Below, piece after piece: positions 21,709-30,814 of a stretch of 64,000 nt of DNA. This DNA comes from Trypanosoma brucei gambiense DAL972 (lineage: Eukaryota; Euglenozoa; Kinetoplastea; Trypanosomatida; Trypanosomatidae), in NCBI RefSeq assembly GCF_000210295.1, contig NC_026744.1, forward strand, positions 3,162,001-3,226,000, given 5' to 3'. Position 1 is the stretch's first letter, and each line of letters starts with the position of its first letter. Below the pieces are notes generated by a model, which had not been told where the DNA came from, ran no database searches, and worked only from the letters and a program-made list of their open reading frames with translations. The position numbers and the translations under genes are program-made.

Positions 21709-24700
21709 GGCCGCGGCAACGCAGTGAGATGCCCAAGGCGGTGTCGCATTCACTACTCTTGCTTCTCCCTTGGTGGAGAGGGGAGGGGTGCGTGGGCCGA
21801 TGTGCTGGTTGCCGTGTGTTGGTCGCTCCATCTTTTACGAAGTGGTAATGAGCTCGCAATTGCCAATCTGGGTAGGTCAATGCTATATGGGGTGATAATC
21901 TGAGACGCACAGGCGGTTAAAAACGTCGCCCAGCCTCCCTCCGCTTTCACCCGCCCCTCTGCCCAGCGCGGCAGGCGCCAAGCGTCTTCATCCCCACCAT
22001 GAGTGGGCACGCCTCCATGGCAGCGGGATTCCAGAGCCAGCGAGGACGTAGCGGAGTACGGGTGTGCTTGGCATGAACATCACATACAGTGCGTAAAGGC
22101 GAGGTGTGGCCGCGATGGCTCTTTTTTATTTTTGCCCTTCTTTCCAGGTTGCACGCCCCTTATATTGGGGATCCATTACATGGGTGGAGCTCTGTCCGAG
22201 GTGGTAATCGCACCGTACCATTTCTTTCGGCGTGTTGAATGCGAGCATCAATAAGGAAGATTATCTATTGGGCCAGGGAACCGACACCTGCTTACTAACC
22301 TTGCAATAACTGGAAGGGAGTCCTTCAAGTGATGAAAAATGTTACTTTGCTTCTTTCCTGTTGAAGGGCTCGCGTAGGAGTTACGTGATACTCGTATGGC
22401 TTGGTGTCTGATTGACTGTGCTTTGTTCGCCGTTTGCCATTCACACCTCTAGTCGTGACACGTGCCGCTTTGTTCGGTGTGTCTTTCATGATTTTGCCAC
22501 ACCATGTGATTATTGAAGACTTTGATAATATATTTGTTTAGTGTTCGGTACCTCTGTCATCTGTGTTGCATTTGCTAACTTTACCAATATGTGCATACGT
22601 GGATACGTGCGCTTTAATTTATTCCGTGAAGTGCACCGGTTGGGTTATGGATTCCCTCTTTAACTTCCATAAGGCGGATTTCTACTCTCTTTACCACAGC
22701 ACCTTTCTATTATGTATGGGACGATTTAATGCTTCCTTAATGAGTGTGAACAATGGGATCTTCTACAAGGAACAAGATAAGATGCTGTTGCGGTTGTGAA
22801 AATGTGTATCAGAGATCCGGTAGCGCTACTGGTGTGTGGCTAAGTGTACTCTCTCCATATTCCCGTGTCTAGTAATATGCTAATTATTTTATGGACACTA
22901 CAACTGTCACAGCCATCTCCCAATTTGTGCCTTCTTCCTCCTTACTAGTTGCAGATTTTTCAAGTGTTTGCGATACCTAGACAAAGCATCCTGTATTAGG
23001 CTATTTTTGTAAATCATTTTTTTTTTTTTGCTGAGGCTCGTATTGAAAGAACAACGAAAGGTAAAACAGCGGGGAGAATATAAATATTTTTGGACAACGT
23101 AATATAGCGTTCTGTATATATATTCAGAATAGCTATTACGTACTGCAGTGAAGACCTCTACTGCAGTCTGATATTCTTAAAGTGATACTTCGGTAAGGAA
23201 TCCCAATAAACCATGGACCGGAGACTCATCGAAATGCAAGCCGTCATTACGCGGCGCGAAGCGGAGTTCCGGAAGCAAAACATGGACTTAATGACCGAGC
23301 TGATGGGTGACATGAGGAGTCAGGACAATCTGTTCGATAAGAATATGAAGGACCTGCAGTTCAGATTGAAGGGCCTGGAGAAGCAGAAGGCCGATATAAT
23401 TAAAGCCGAGGATGAAGTTAAGGATAAACTGTCGAAGCTGAGTGCCGCACGCACCAAGCTTGCGGAACAGATGGCTGAAATGAAAGAGAAGATGGACGGC
23501 ATTCGGAGGCAAAGGCCGAGCGGCTCGTTAACTGCGAGGGGGAAGAAACCCTCTAAGGAGCCATCTGTGGATATGTAAAGTTGAGTGGAACAAGAATCGG
23601 AAAGAAGGAGATATGGGGTTTGGTTAAAGGAGATGATGTGTTGTTAAGGGAATGGCAATTGCTCTTTAATAAAGCCGCTTCTGTTCTCCTGACTATAGCA
23701 GTGCTACCGAATGATGTATGAAAGAAGAACGCACATACAAAGTAAAGAATAATTTCCTTGAGTTTTTTCTGTTGGTTTGGGGGGGTTGCTGTCACATCCG
23801 CCGCACTCTGCATTAACGTAGGAAGGCTTAGCAGCGTGGCTGTATGATAGTCCCGCCTCTCATCCCTTTCTTTGTTTGTTAAATGAATTGATGGGGATCT
23901 TAGGGTGCAAAGCGTCTTAATTGGGCAGTTGTTGTGCGCGTTATGTGTCGTTAATACTTCCAACCACCGCCCCCCCCTCCTTGGTAACTCGACGCTTGTG
24001 GCTGCGTTGTTGACTTTCTCTTTACTGTTGGTTCGGTGCTTTTCCAGAAACCGATTGCTATCTTTATATCCTTCATGATTGTTAATGAATTTAGTTACTT
24101 CTAGTGGTAAGGATAATATTGTATTAGAGACTGTTTCAGAATCAGCAGGGCCTGCGTATCCTTAGATGCGTAATTCCTTTATAGTGCTGGATGAATTTAC
24201 CTGCCGTTAGCTGGTACACGGTTTGAAGCAGCGTGAGTGTACTACTGGTGGTGGCATGAAAGTCAACATATACGTGTGTCACACCGAGTAACTCTTGGGT
24301 TGGAAGGTGACTCGGCGTCTGTTTGGTGCTGCTGTGTGACCGGAGAGTTGATATGGTGGATGGGCGTTGTTTTGCGAAGTGTACGCCATTAATTTTTTCT
24401 GCAGGTTTGTCGTGGTACGTACTGATAGTTTCTGTGACTTGGCCATATTGGGTTCCTCTGTGTCACTTACTCGTCCCACTGAATTGTTTGGTTGTTTTTA
24501 TCCTGGCTCGCCCACCTGCGGAGCGTCAATCTTCTTAACAGTTTGGATGTCGCTAGGCTTCACTATTGTATTTGATTTGATTCCTTATCGATCACATGCA
24601 TGCCGCCGTGTATTTTGCTTCCGAGTTGGATGGTAGTAGCATCCTTTAATGGCACCGATCGTTTTCCTGCGTGACCCTGCCGAACCTCCCACTCCTACAT

Positions 24701-25175
24701 TAGTAATTTTTGTTGGGTCGTTAATTTTACAGATCACAGGAGGAATCATATTGGCGTTGGTTTTCGACCATGTATTATGCAAACGGCAAACTAAGGATTG
24801 AAACCAACTGCTCCTCTTGTGCTCGTCTCGCTAACACAAATGAATGCTCCACAAACAATTGTGGATAGTGATGTGTGCTGTTTTGGGGTGGGCTTTGTGC
24901 GGCCTCCTTCTTTGTGTGTTGAGATACTGAGCTGTAACGAGTCCTGTATGCCTCACTAGTGTGGTGATCTCCATTTGATTTGAAAAGCCATTTATGAGTA
25001 CTCCAGGTAACTCTGAGATTAGGACTTCAACTGCGTTAGGAGTGGTTTGAGTAATGTTTGAGTGCTGAAAGCAGTATTTTAAGTGTGGTGTGGGCGATGC
25101 TTAAATGACGTTATTGACTGATGCAATGTGTCTGTATGTATGTATGTGTGTGCTCCTTGGGTTAGGGTTTTTAAA
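21709..25175. repeat. Inverted-repeat right arm (full 3.47 kb)
   Basis: The most complete copy of the duplicated block. Its inner 2.68 kb pairs with 17450-20129 and its outer 2.0 kb pairs with 14561-16568, so together the left pieces cover the whole arm. The outer end stops just beyond a telomere-like GGGTTAGGG at 25159-25167. Apart from the coiled-coil gene, most open frames in the arm lack an ATG start. A tetranucleotide GTAT run lies near 25135-25147. Confidence 0.95.
23213..23578 (+). CDS. 121-aa coiled-coil protein, copy 3 (right arm)
   Basis: An ATG frame of 121 residues with GC-rich third positions typical of real genes here. The protein is highly charged: heptad-like stretches run from about residue 5 to 98 (for example LKGLEKQKADIIKAEDEVKD), followed by a basic Ser/Lys tail. 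It has no membrane segment or enzyme motif. A pyrimidine stretch and CAG upstream (about 23155-23166) could serve as a trans-splice acceptor. I do not recognise the family; coiled-coil content alone is compatible with cytoskeletal or vesicle-tether roles. Because identical copies lie on both arms, it is preserved by recent duplication or gene conversion. Confidence 0.7.
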   Translation: MDRRLIEMQAVITRREAEFRKQNMDLMTELMGDMRSQDNLFDKNMKDLQFRLKGLEKQKADIIKAEDEVKDKLSKLSAARTKLAEQMAEMKEKMDGIRRQRPSGSLTARGKKPSKEPSVDM

Positions 25176-25640
25176 GTTAATCTTAGGTTTTTTGTTCTTC
25201 CATTTGAATGTTGTTGTTTATGTTTTTAGTGGGTATAGTGTTGTTTTAAAGCGTAAGGAATTTTTTGACGATATATTTCTATTTATTATTTTAAATCTGT
25301 TGTTGGTGAATGTAGATTTTGTTTTGTTGACTCAATTTGTCTTCGTTTTTTGTTTCTTTGTCTTTTTTTTTATGTGTGTCTTGTAATTCTTCTTTTTTAT
25401 CTTGGTGATTTTGCGTGATAATGCTTTGTGTGTGAATATTTATTTACCGATTAGCTCATTAATGGTCATATATGACTAATAAGCTCGTTTATTTGTGGCA
25501 GATTGTGTTATTTTTATATGGCTTTAGTTCTTCTTGCTGCAGCGGTTTTTACTAGATTAATTTTTCGATACCTGTCTGTTGACGTTAAAGTGTGTTGGTG
25601 AGTGATGGCCTCTTATCTTGCCGTGTTGCGACGCATAGTT
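25176..25640. other. T-rich border of right arm
   Basis: About 460 bases of T-rich plus-strand sequence (A-rich on minus) immediately outside the right arm. A 93-codon frame at 25105-25386 is almost all Phe, Leu and Val because of the T richness and is not accepted as a gene. Confidence 0.6.
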
Positions 25641-26456
25641 CCATTATTACTTAGTTGTGTATAAGTGACTGCTCATCTTTTGCTAGTGGTTAATCATTGC
25701 GGATGGGGTTAAGCGAATCACGTATAATTAAAGTTGATAAATTGGTGGGGGCAGTTACTGCACGGTGTTGCATCGTTGTTCGGTGTGTGTGTGTGGTGTT
25801 GCTGCCGTAACATGCAGCAAAAATCTCGGTACTGAACGCCTTTGTTTTGCATGCTACAGTGCTTTGGCAACGAAATTCACCGTCTCCGTAACTTGGATGT
25901 ACGGGGTGCTTGTGATTTGTTGTTAGTGCCTGTGTTTGAAGAGTGAAAGATATTTTCTATACCTAAAAGAAGTTGACATGAAAGGGTCTTGGCGAATGAA
26001 TGGTGGCTCAATGAAACGTAAAAAAAAAAGAGAGAGGTCTTTAAAAAAAAGAAAAGAACGCGCGTCTACGGTTCGCCAATATTAGTAAATGCCTTTAACT
26101 CTTCGCGTTGCATTCAGCTCGTGTTGGAGGCGTGCAAGCGTATCCTTGGTGTTGTTTAATTCATATGTGTTCTGTGGAAGTGATGGCCTCCTAAATGTGG
26201 TACCAGAGACGGCAGCACTGCTCACATCGAGAACTGTGTTGTGTTTTGGTTGAGGTATGTGGTGCAGCACAAGGATGAGTCGCTCTGTGCCGAGGCGCCG
26301 CTTTTCTACCTTGTCGGTGCGTGGCCGCGTGCAAATGGGCTGTCAGCACTATCCCTCCCAATGAAATTGTTATCGGTGCGAGATGGGATGTCCCTGGAGC
26401 CATGTGATGGATCCTTGAAAGCAGTCTGTAGAGCTGATTAGTTGGAAACCAAGTAG
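25641..26456. other. Intergenic sequence right of the inverted duplication
   Basis: No supported gene. Short frames on both strands overlap each other. Contains GT-rich patches near 25780-25800 and A-rich tracts near 26020-26055. Confidence 0.4.
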
Positions 26457-27208
26457 ATGAAGTCAAGTGTTTGGCGCATTCATCTTCGGTTAGCGGTATG
26501 CATCGAAACAACTTTGTTTCGTGAAGCGGAGGTCGTGGGGCTAAAGGGTAGCCAACCTCCACATCCCTGTTCATGTTGCTTTGTATGGCGCGTCCACCGA
26601 AAAGGCAAATGGCTGAAGGTAATCATATACGGAAATAGAGCAACACACTCTTTGACAGAGGGTGTTCGGCACTACTCTCCGAGCAGCAGGGGCACATGGT
26701 TCGTACAGGTTCGGGTGACGCAACTGACGGCTGAAAGTATAGCGACAGGCATTACATTCTGTTCTTCACCTGAGCACTTTGGGCGAGCAGATGTTTCCCC
26801 GGACATTTTCACTTCTTGTGGCAGAGAGGTTGAATCGTTCGCATACCGTCTGCAAAATGACATCTACCCCGGCATTGGCGTTTGTTTTGCAACCCACGGT
26901 GGGACATGCATGGCATGTCACCAACTTCTGAGAACGAGGCTCCTGATCATTCAGAATACCTTCTGGGAATGAGAATGCACGACATATTATCCAGGAGGAA
27001 ATCAAGAGCGGGTATCTTCGTGTTGTCCAAGCGGTCGGATCAAGGGTTGGCATGCTATTTCGCCGCGATGCCACGCACACTGAATGTGAACAGGGCTTGT
27101 GACCTTGTTGTCTGTAATCTGATCACCTTTCCGTCATCGAGACTGCCTTGTCACCGGGCCTGCAAGGTTACTGAAGGGAGGAGGGTTTGGATTCTCAACG
27201 AGGCATGA
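26457..27208 (+). pseudogene. Possible degenerate coding remnant
   Basis: A frame from an ATG at 26457 runs 171 codons to 26972. A second frame on the same strand, shifted relative to it, continues from about 26882 to 27208 with protein-like composition (SENEAPDHSEYLLGMRMHD). The overlap suggests a single frameshift in an old gene. Neither half is recognised, and the minus strand also has moderate frames, so this is a weak call. Confidence 0.2.
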
Positions 27209-27662
27209 GCAGGCTTTTCCTGATTGAAAATAGCCAGCGGCGATGATAAATTCTGATTTCCTAGGCATCCACCCTTTGATCCATCACGTTCCGGAGCGTC
27301 TGGTCCGGATGAAGGTTTGACCATTCAATTTCTTCCGTTATTCTTGTTTTGCTCATGGCAGAAGTTTTGCCGCGCGGTGTTTCCATTTTTTTTTTTTTCC
27401 TTTTGCATTCCAGCTCCCGTCAAGTCAGTTTTACCTGACTCCAGTTTCCACCAACCCTCGCACTACCTTTCGGCGGAGTAACCCTATGATCGGTGTTGCG
27501 CGCGTGCCCATAGCAGGGCGATGCAATGAGCGCCTCCTCGCTTGGCCATCGAAGGAGGTCCCTAGAAGTTATCAAGAAGAAAAGAAAGCACCGAATGGTA
27601 GCGTTTTGCTGTACCACGTTTTTAAGATGACATAGTTCGGTAGCAAAATTTGTGACGAAAAT

Positions 27663-27694
<32 letters not shown>

Positions 27695-27972
27695 ATATAT
27701 ATATATATATATACTCTCAAGCTAAGGTAGTTTGAGACTTGCTTTGGTTAGGCCGTTTTTTGTGCTGTCGGGAGACTTTCCCCCCCCCCCGGAAACCTTT
27801 CCCTGTTAAGCGCTGGGGAGGGTGGTTACAGCCACAGCGCCGCGTGTGACGAACATGATGATTAAGCACCCCTCGGAAGAAACCCTTTATCCCTTGATGT
27901 AGGAAAATCCACTCGGCACGTGTTCGCCTTCGAGTTTTTGCCAGCTTAGACCATTTTAAGGTTTGGCTTTCT
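27209..27972. other. Intergenic sequence at the 3' side of the lone minus-strand gene
   Basis: No supported gene. It contains a T run near 27389-27400, the CA/TA microsatellite at 27664-27713, and a C run at about 27781-27790. It is the likely 3' UTR and termination zone of the minus-strand gene that ends at 27973. Confidence 0.5.
27664..27713. repeat. (CA)n followed by (TA)n microsatellite
   Basis: About 14 CA units are followed, after a short GT junction, by about 10 TA units. A compound microsatellite of this kind is usually length-polymorphic. Confidence 0.9.
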
Positions 27973-28869
27973 TCATCTGCGTGGGCCAGTTTTGAGACAC
28001 CGCTGATTCCATTCCAAGAAGCGCCGTTCGCACCGCGTTGTGCAAATGGTTACTTTTTTGCTGGCGGTAAGTGGCACCTCGGGGAGAAACTGCCGATATA
28101 AAGAAAGGCTTAGGTTGGCCAGCGTAAGTGAGCCGAGTTCCACGCTAGCTTCCATCAGTAGTTCGGCAGCTACAGACCCGCGTTTTTCGTAGCTTCCGGG
28201 TAGAGACAGTCCGCAGTCTGCTCCGCCTCCTGTGATGCAGTCTTCCATAACAAAAGTTGCTTGTGAAGAAGCTATATCTCCCATAGCCAAACAAAGCCCC
28301 AAACCGCGCAGGAAAGGCACCCAGTTCTCGTTGCTCACCCCCTTCGCACGGCATTTCTGCACGACAGAACGGTCATCCCCGTCGTACTCGCCAAGAAGGT
28401 CCACAAGCAGCCTTAGCAGAACGTCCGACCGCTCCTCTCCAAAAAACAACTTGAACTTTTCCGGATGTCGTATGACACTTATGGGATGAACGAAAAATTG
28501 TGATGGTTTGACGTTTGGGGCGATGGCACCGTGCAACACCGCTCTTTCAAAGATTAAGCGACTCTCAAACAGGCAGTAGGCGTAAACGTGGGGGTGATAC
28601 GGCAGTGAAATCAGCCTTACTGCTTCGGTTGTGGAGTAACCACAGGGCGGTGCTGTGCCAGAGGAAAATGGCAGGTGCATAGACCAGAGGTCATTATCCT
28701 CAGAAGCACTCGATGCCTCTTTCCGTTCGGCACCGAATGTCCTTTCAACCCATGACCGTCGGCTGCACTTCTGTGTGAACTGACAAAACGGGCGACAAAC
28801 TTTCATTAAATACTTTACCTTACTTTGTTGTAAGAGCAGCTGGGGGTGGTTGGTTGAGGTGCTCGACAT
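27973..28869 (-). CDS. Hypothetical protein, 298 aa, lone minus-strand gene
   Basis: The frame is open upstream to about 29136, but that extension translates a poly-Lys/Phe low-complexity stretch. The ATG at 28867-28869 is preferred; it starts MSSTSTNHPQ and is followed by protein-like sequence to the stop. No signal peptide or clear membrane helix is seen. The middle has a globular look (YHPHVYAYCLFESRLIFERAV; LRLLVDLLGEYDGDDRSV) and the C terminus is basic. I do not recognise it. It is the only convincing minus-strand gene outside the repeat, transcribed toward the convergent interval, and its 5' side faces the divergent region shared with the next plus-strand unit. Confidence 0.7.
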   Translation of the reverse strand: MSSTSTNHPQLLLQQSKVKYLMKVCRPFCQFTQKCSRRSWVERTFGAERKEASSASEDNDLWSMHLPFSSGTAPPCGYSTTEAVRLISLPYHPHVYAYCLFESRLIFERAVLHGAIAPNVKPSQFFVHPISVIRHPEKFKLFFGEERSDVLLRLLVDLLGEYDGDDRSVVQKCRAKGVSNENWVPFLRGLGLCLAMGDIASSQATFVMEDCITGGGADCGLSLPGSYEKRGSVAAELLMEASVELGSLTLANLSLSLYRQFLPEVPLTASKKVTICTTRCERRFLEWNQRCLKTGPRR

Positions 28870-29967
28870 GTGGTATTTGAAGGAAGGGGAAACATGTGTA
28901 GGATTGAGTGCTCCCAACAGTGGCTGCACCGGCTTTGAGACTAATCGGTGGCAGTGGCAACTAAAAGCGCTCTGAGTGAACAGAGCTGTGACCCGCTTCC
29001 ACGAGGTTCTCCCTTTAGATTTCAAGGTGGGTTGCGCGGCCGCCCCCGTGGCGGGTTTCTGCTTTTTTTTTTTTTCGCGGCCCCCCGGCATCAAAAAGAA
29101 ATAGAAAAACAAAGCGGAAACGGGGGAAAATGACAAGGCCTGGGTGCTTTAATTCCCTTTTCGCTTTGTTGTGCTTTGCTGTGAACCGCTTGCACTGAGG
29201 AATGGGCCCCTGGTGGCACGTCAACACTTGACCTTTCGGGTTGAGTTTGTTGAAACCGTAGAATGTTGCGGTTTGCTGCATTTTCAGCACGTTTTCTGCC
29301 CTGCGGTAGCACCTCCCGCGTCGGGTGTTGCGGCTTCGCCCCGAACAGCTTGTGTGGTGGTCGGTTGGCCACATCCTGTGGGATACCACCGATTGGGACC
29401 GTTGTTCCTTCGGCTGGTTTGCAGCACCCGTGTCGTCGGTGAAGGGTGGTGGCGTTACTCGTTCTAATCGGCTTCTCTGGATTTCTGAAGTTCTGTCGCT
29501 CCATGCCTTTGAGAGCATGATATGGTGTCAGGGGGGGGGGGGGGGCTCCCAGTTTAAGTGAAGCTGGTCCTGCTCCCCTCCCCTGGAGGTTGCTTCCCTT
29601 CCGCCGATATTGAGCAGGGATCTGCGTGAAAAATCCTACCCATGATTGTGGGTGTGGGACTGACTGCTTGGTCAAGCGTCTTCTTCTTTCGTATAGATTT
29701 GAAAAAAAAAAATGTTGTTGGCGTCCTGGGTGTGGTCGTGGATCAGTAACCATTTTCTTTTCTTTTTCTTGCGCTCGAGCAAACACAAATATTATCGACG
29801 CCGACTGCCTAACTAGGTTAGTCGTGAGCCATTGTTGAAATTTATACCGTTAAATCCGAACGGAATAGACGGTAAAGGGTGACGAAAAAAGGGGGAAAAA
29901 GAGCATCTCAAGTTATATGACATTAGCTACTCAGTTATTAGTACTTGGACGCATCGATTAGGGTGAA
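28870..29967. promoter_or_regulatory. Divergent strand-switch region, likely transcription start region
   Basis: About 1.1 kb separates the minus-strand gene (5' end 28869) from the plus-strand run (5' end 29968). In T. brucei such divergent regions are where Pol II transcription of both units begins, often with G-rich tracts and variant histones. Here there is a G run of 15 on the plus strand at 29531-29545, and the DNA is GC-rich between about 29300 and 29600. No classical promoter motif is visible. The assignment rests on gene orientation. Confidence 0.6.
29531..29545. repeat. Poly(G) run of 15 in the divergent region
   Basis: An uninterrupted G tract on the plus strand, in the middle of the divergent strand-switch region. 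Similar tracts are known at trypanosome transcription start regions. Its exact length may be affected by sequencing. Confidence 0.85.
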
Positions 29968-30648
29968 ATGGTGGACGAGCTTCCACCAGTACTGTCTGGA
30001 GTTGGCACAACGGAGTCGGTACCGCGTGTAAACGAGCACGAGCCTACAAGTCCTTCTGTGGATTTTGAAGAGCAAGAGATGCTACTGGAGCCGGGAACCT
30101 CCACGATCAACGATGAAAGTAATTCAGCTCTGTTCTGTGGTGCGGGCGACCCTAAAGAATTACAAGCCGAGCCGAGGGATTCTAGGGACAGGACGGGAAT
30201 GGTATCGAGACAACTTATCACTCCGCAACAACAACTGCTGGGAATATCTACCTGCAGTAGAAAGAGTTTGGAGCAAAAGATAAGTATTCTAGAGGCAACC
30301 ATAGCTACTCAGAAGAAGGAAATCATTCTACTACAAAGGCAACTTCAGTCTAGGTCGACGGGGGCGACTGACCATCGTCTTGCAAATGCTCTAAAAGAGA
30401 TTGCTGCCCTGAAGGAGGCATTAAATCATGCAAATGGGAAAGCTGAAAGTGAGCATGAACCTGCAGCTTTGCAGATGCAGGCTACGATTGAGAGGCTCTC
30501 CACCGAAAGAAATGAGTTGATGAGCTGTTTGCGGAAGCAAAACAAACTAATAGAGGCGTTAAAACGGCAAAAAGTACACCTGGAATCGGCTACACTCCTC
30601 AATATAATGGAAAAAGAGATTGAAAAATACTTTGAATTAGCTCGATAA
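29968..30648 (+). CDS. TEX9-like coiled-coil protein, 226 aa
   Basis: The first gene of the second plus-strand unit, starting at the ATG at 29968. The N-terminal 90 residues are acidic and probably disordered. Coiled coil occupies about 97-215. The C-terminal block LRKQNKLIEALKRQKVHLES followed by a short acidic helix resembles the conserved C terminus of TEX9, a centriolar-satellite/ciliary protein of animals and flagellates. The TEX9 link comes from remembered sequence and needs a profile search. If right, a basal-body or flagellum-associated role would be expected. Otherwise it is simply a coiled-coil protein. Confidence 0.75.
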   Translation: MVDELPPVLSGVGTTESVPRVNEHEPTSPSVDFEEQEMLLEPGTSTINDESNSALFCGAGDPKELQAEPRDSRDRTGMVSRQLITPQQQLLGISTCSRKSLEQKISILEATIATQKKEIILLQRQLQSRSTGATDHRLANALKEIAALKEALNHANGKAESEHEPAALQMQATIERLSTERNELMSCLRKQNKLIEALKRQKVHLESATLLNIMEKEIEKYFELAR

Positions 30649-30814
30649 ATTACTCTCTCAATCTCTTTTTTTTTTTTTTTGTAGTTGTGACACTGCCCAC
30701 AGACTTCCCGCCTTTATGTGTCTTGTCAAACGTGGGTTACCACAAAATGGTGGGGGTGGCGGCGAATTCGTTCTTTGTTGTTCTACTTTTTTCAAAAGAA
30801 AGTGTTGCGTAAGT

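Noticed and set aside
22003..22799. Short plus-strand frames (83 and 78 codons) in the right arm and their left-arm mirrors
   Set aside because: Both start at GTG, lack an ATG near the N terminus and resemble nothing known; conservation is due to the duplication.
14561..25175. Variant surface glycoprotein genes or 70-bp repeat arrays in the inverted duplication
   Set aside because: No long Cys-patterned frame, no conserved 3' 14-mer motif and no TTA-rich 70-bp repeat array were seen, so there is no support for a subtelomeric surface-antigen locus.
14561..25175. Retroelement origin (ingi/RIME type) of the repeat
   Set aside because: No reverse transcriptase or endonuclease motif, no target-site duplication and no poly(A) tail at a boundary was visible.
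25105..25386. 93-codon plus-strand frame at the right-arm boundary
   Set aside because: Composition is almost entirely Phe, Leu and Val from T-rich DNA and it crosses the repeat boundary.
29015..29786. Minus-strand frames of 167-231 codons in the divergent region
   Set aside because: They overlap each other in different frames and include translations of the G tract and A/T runs; no conserved features.
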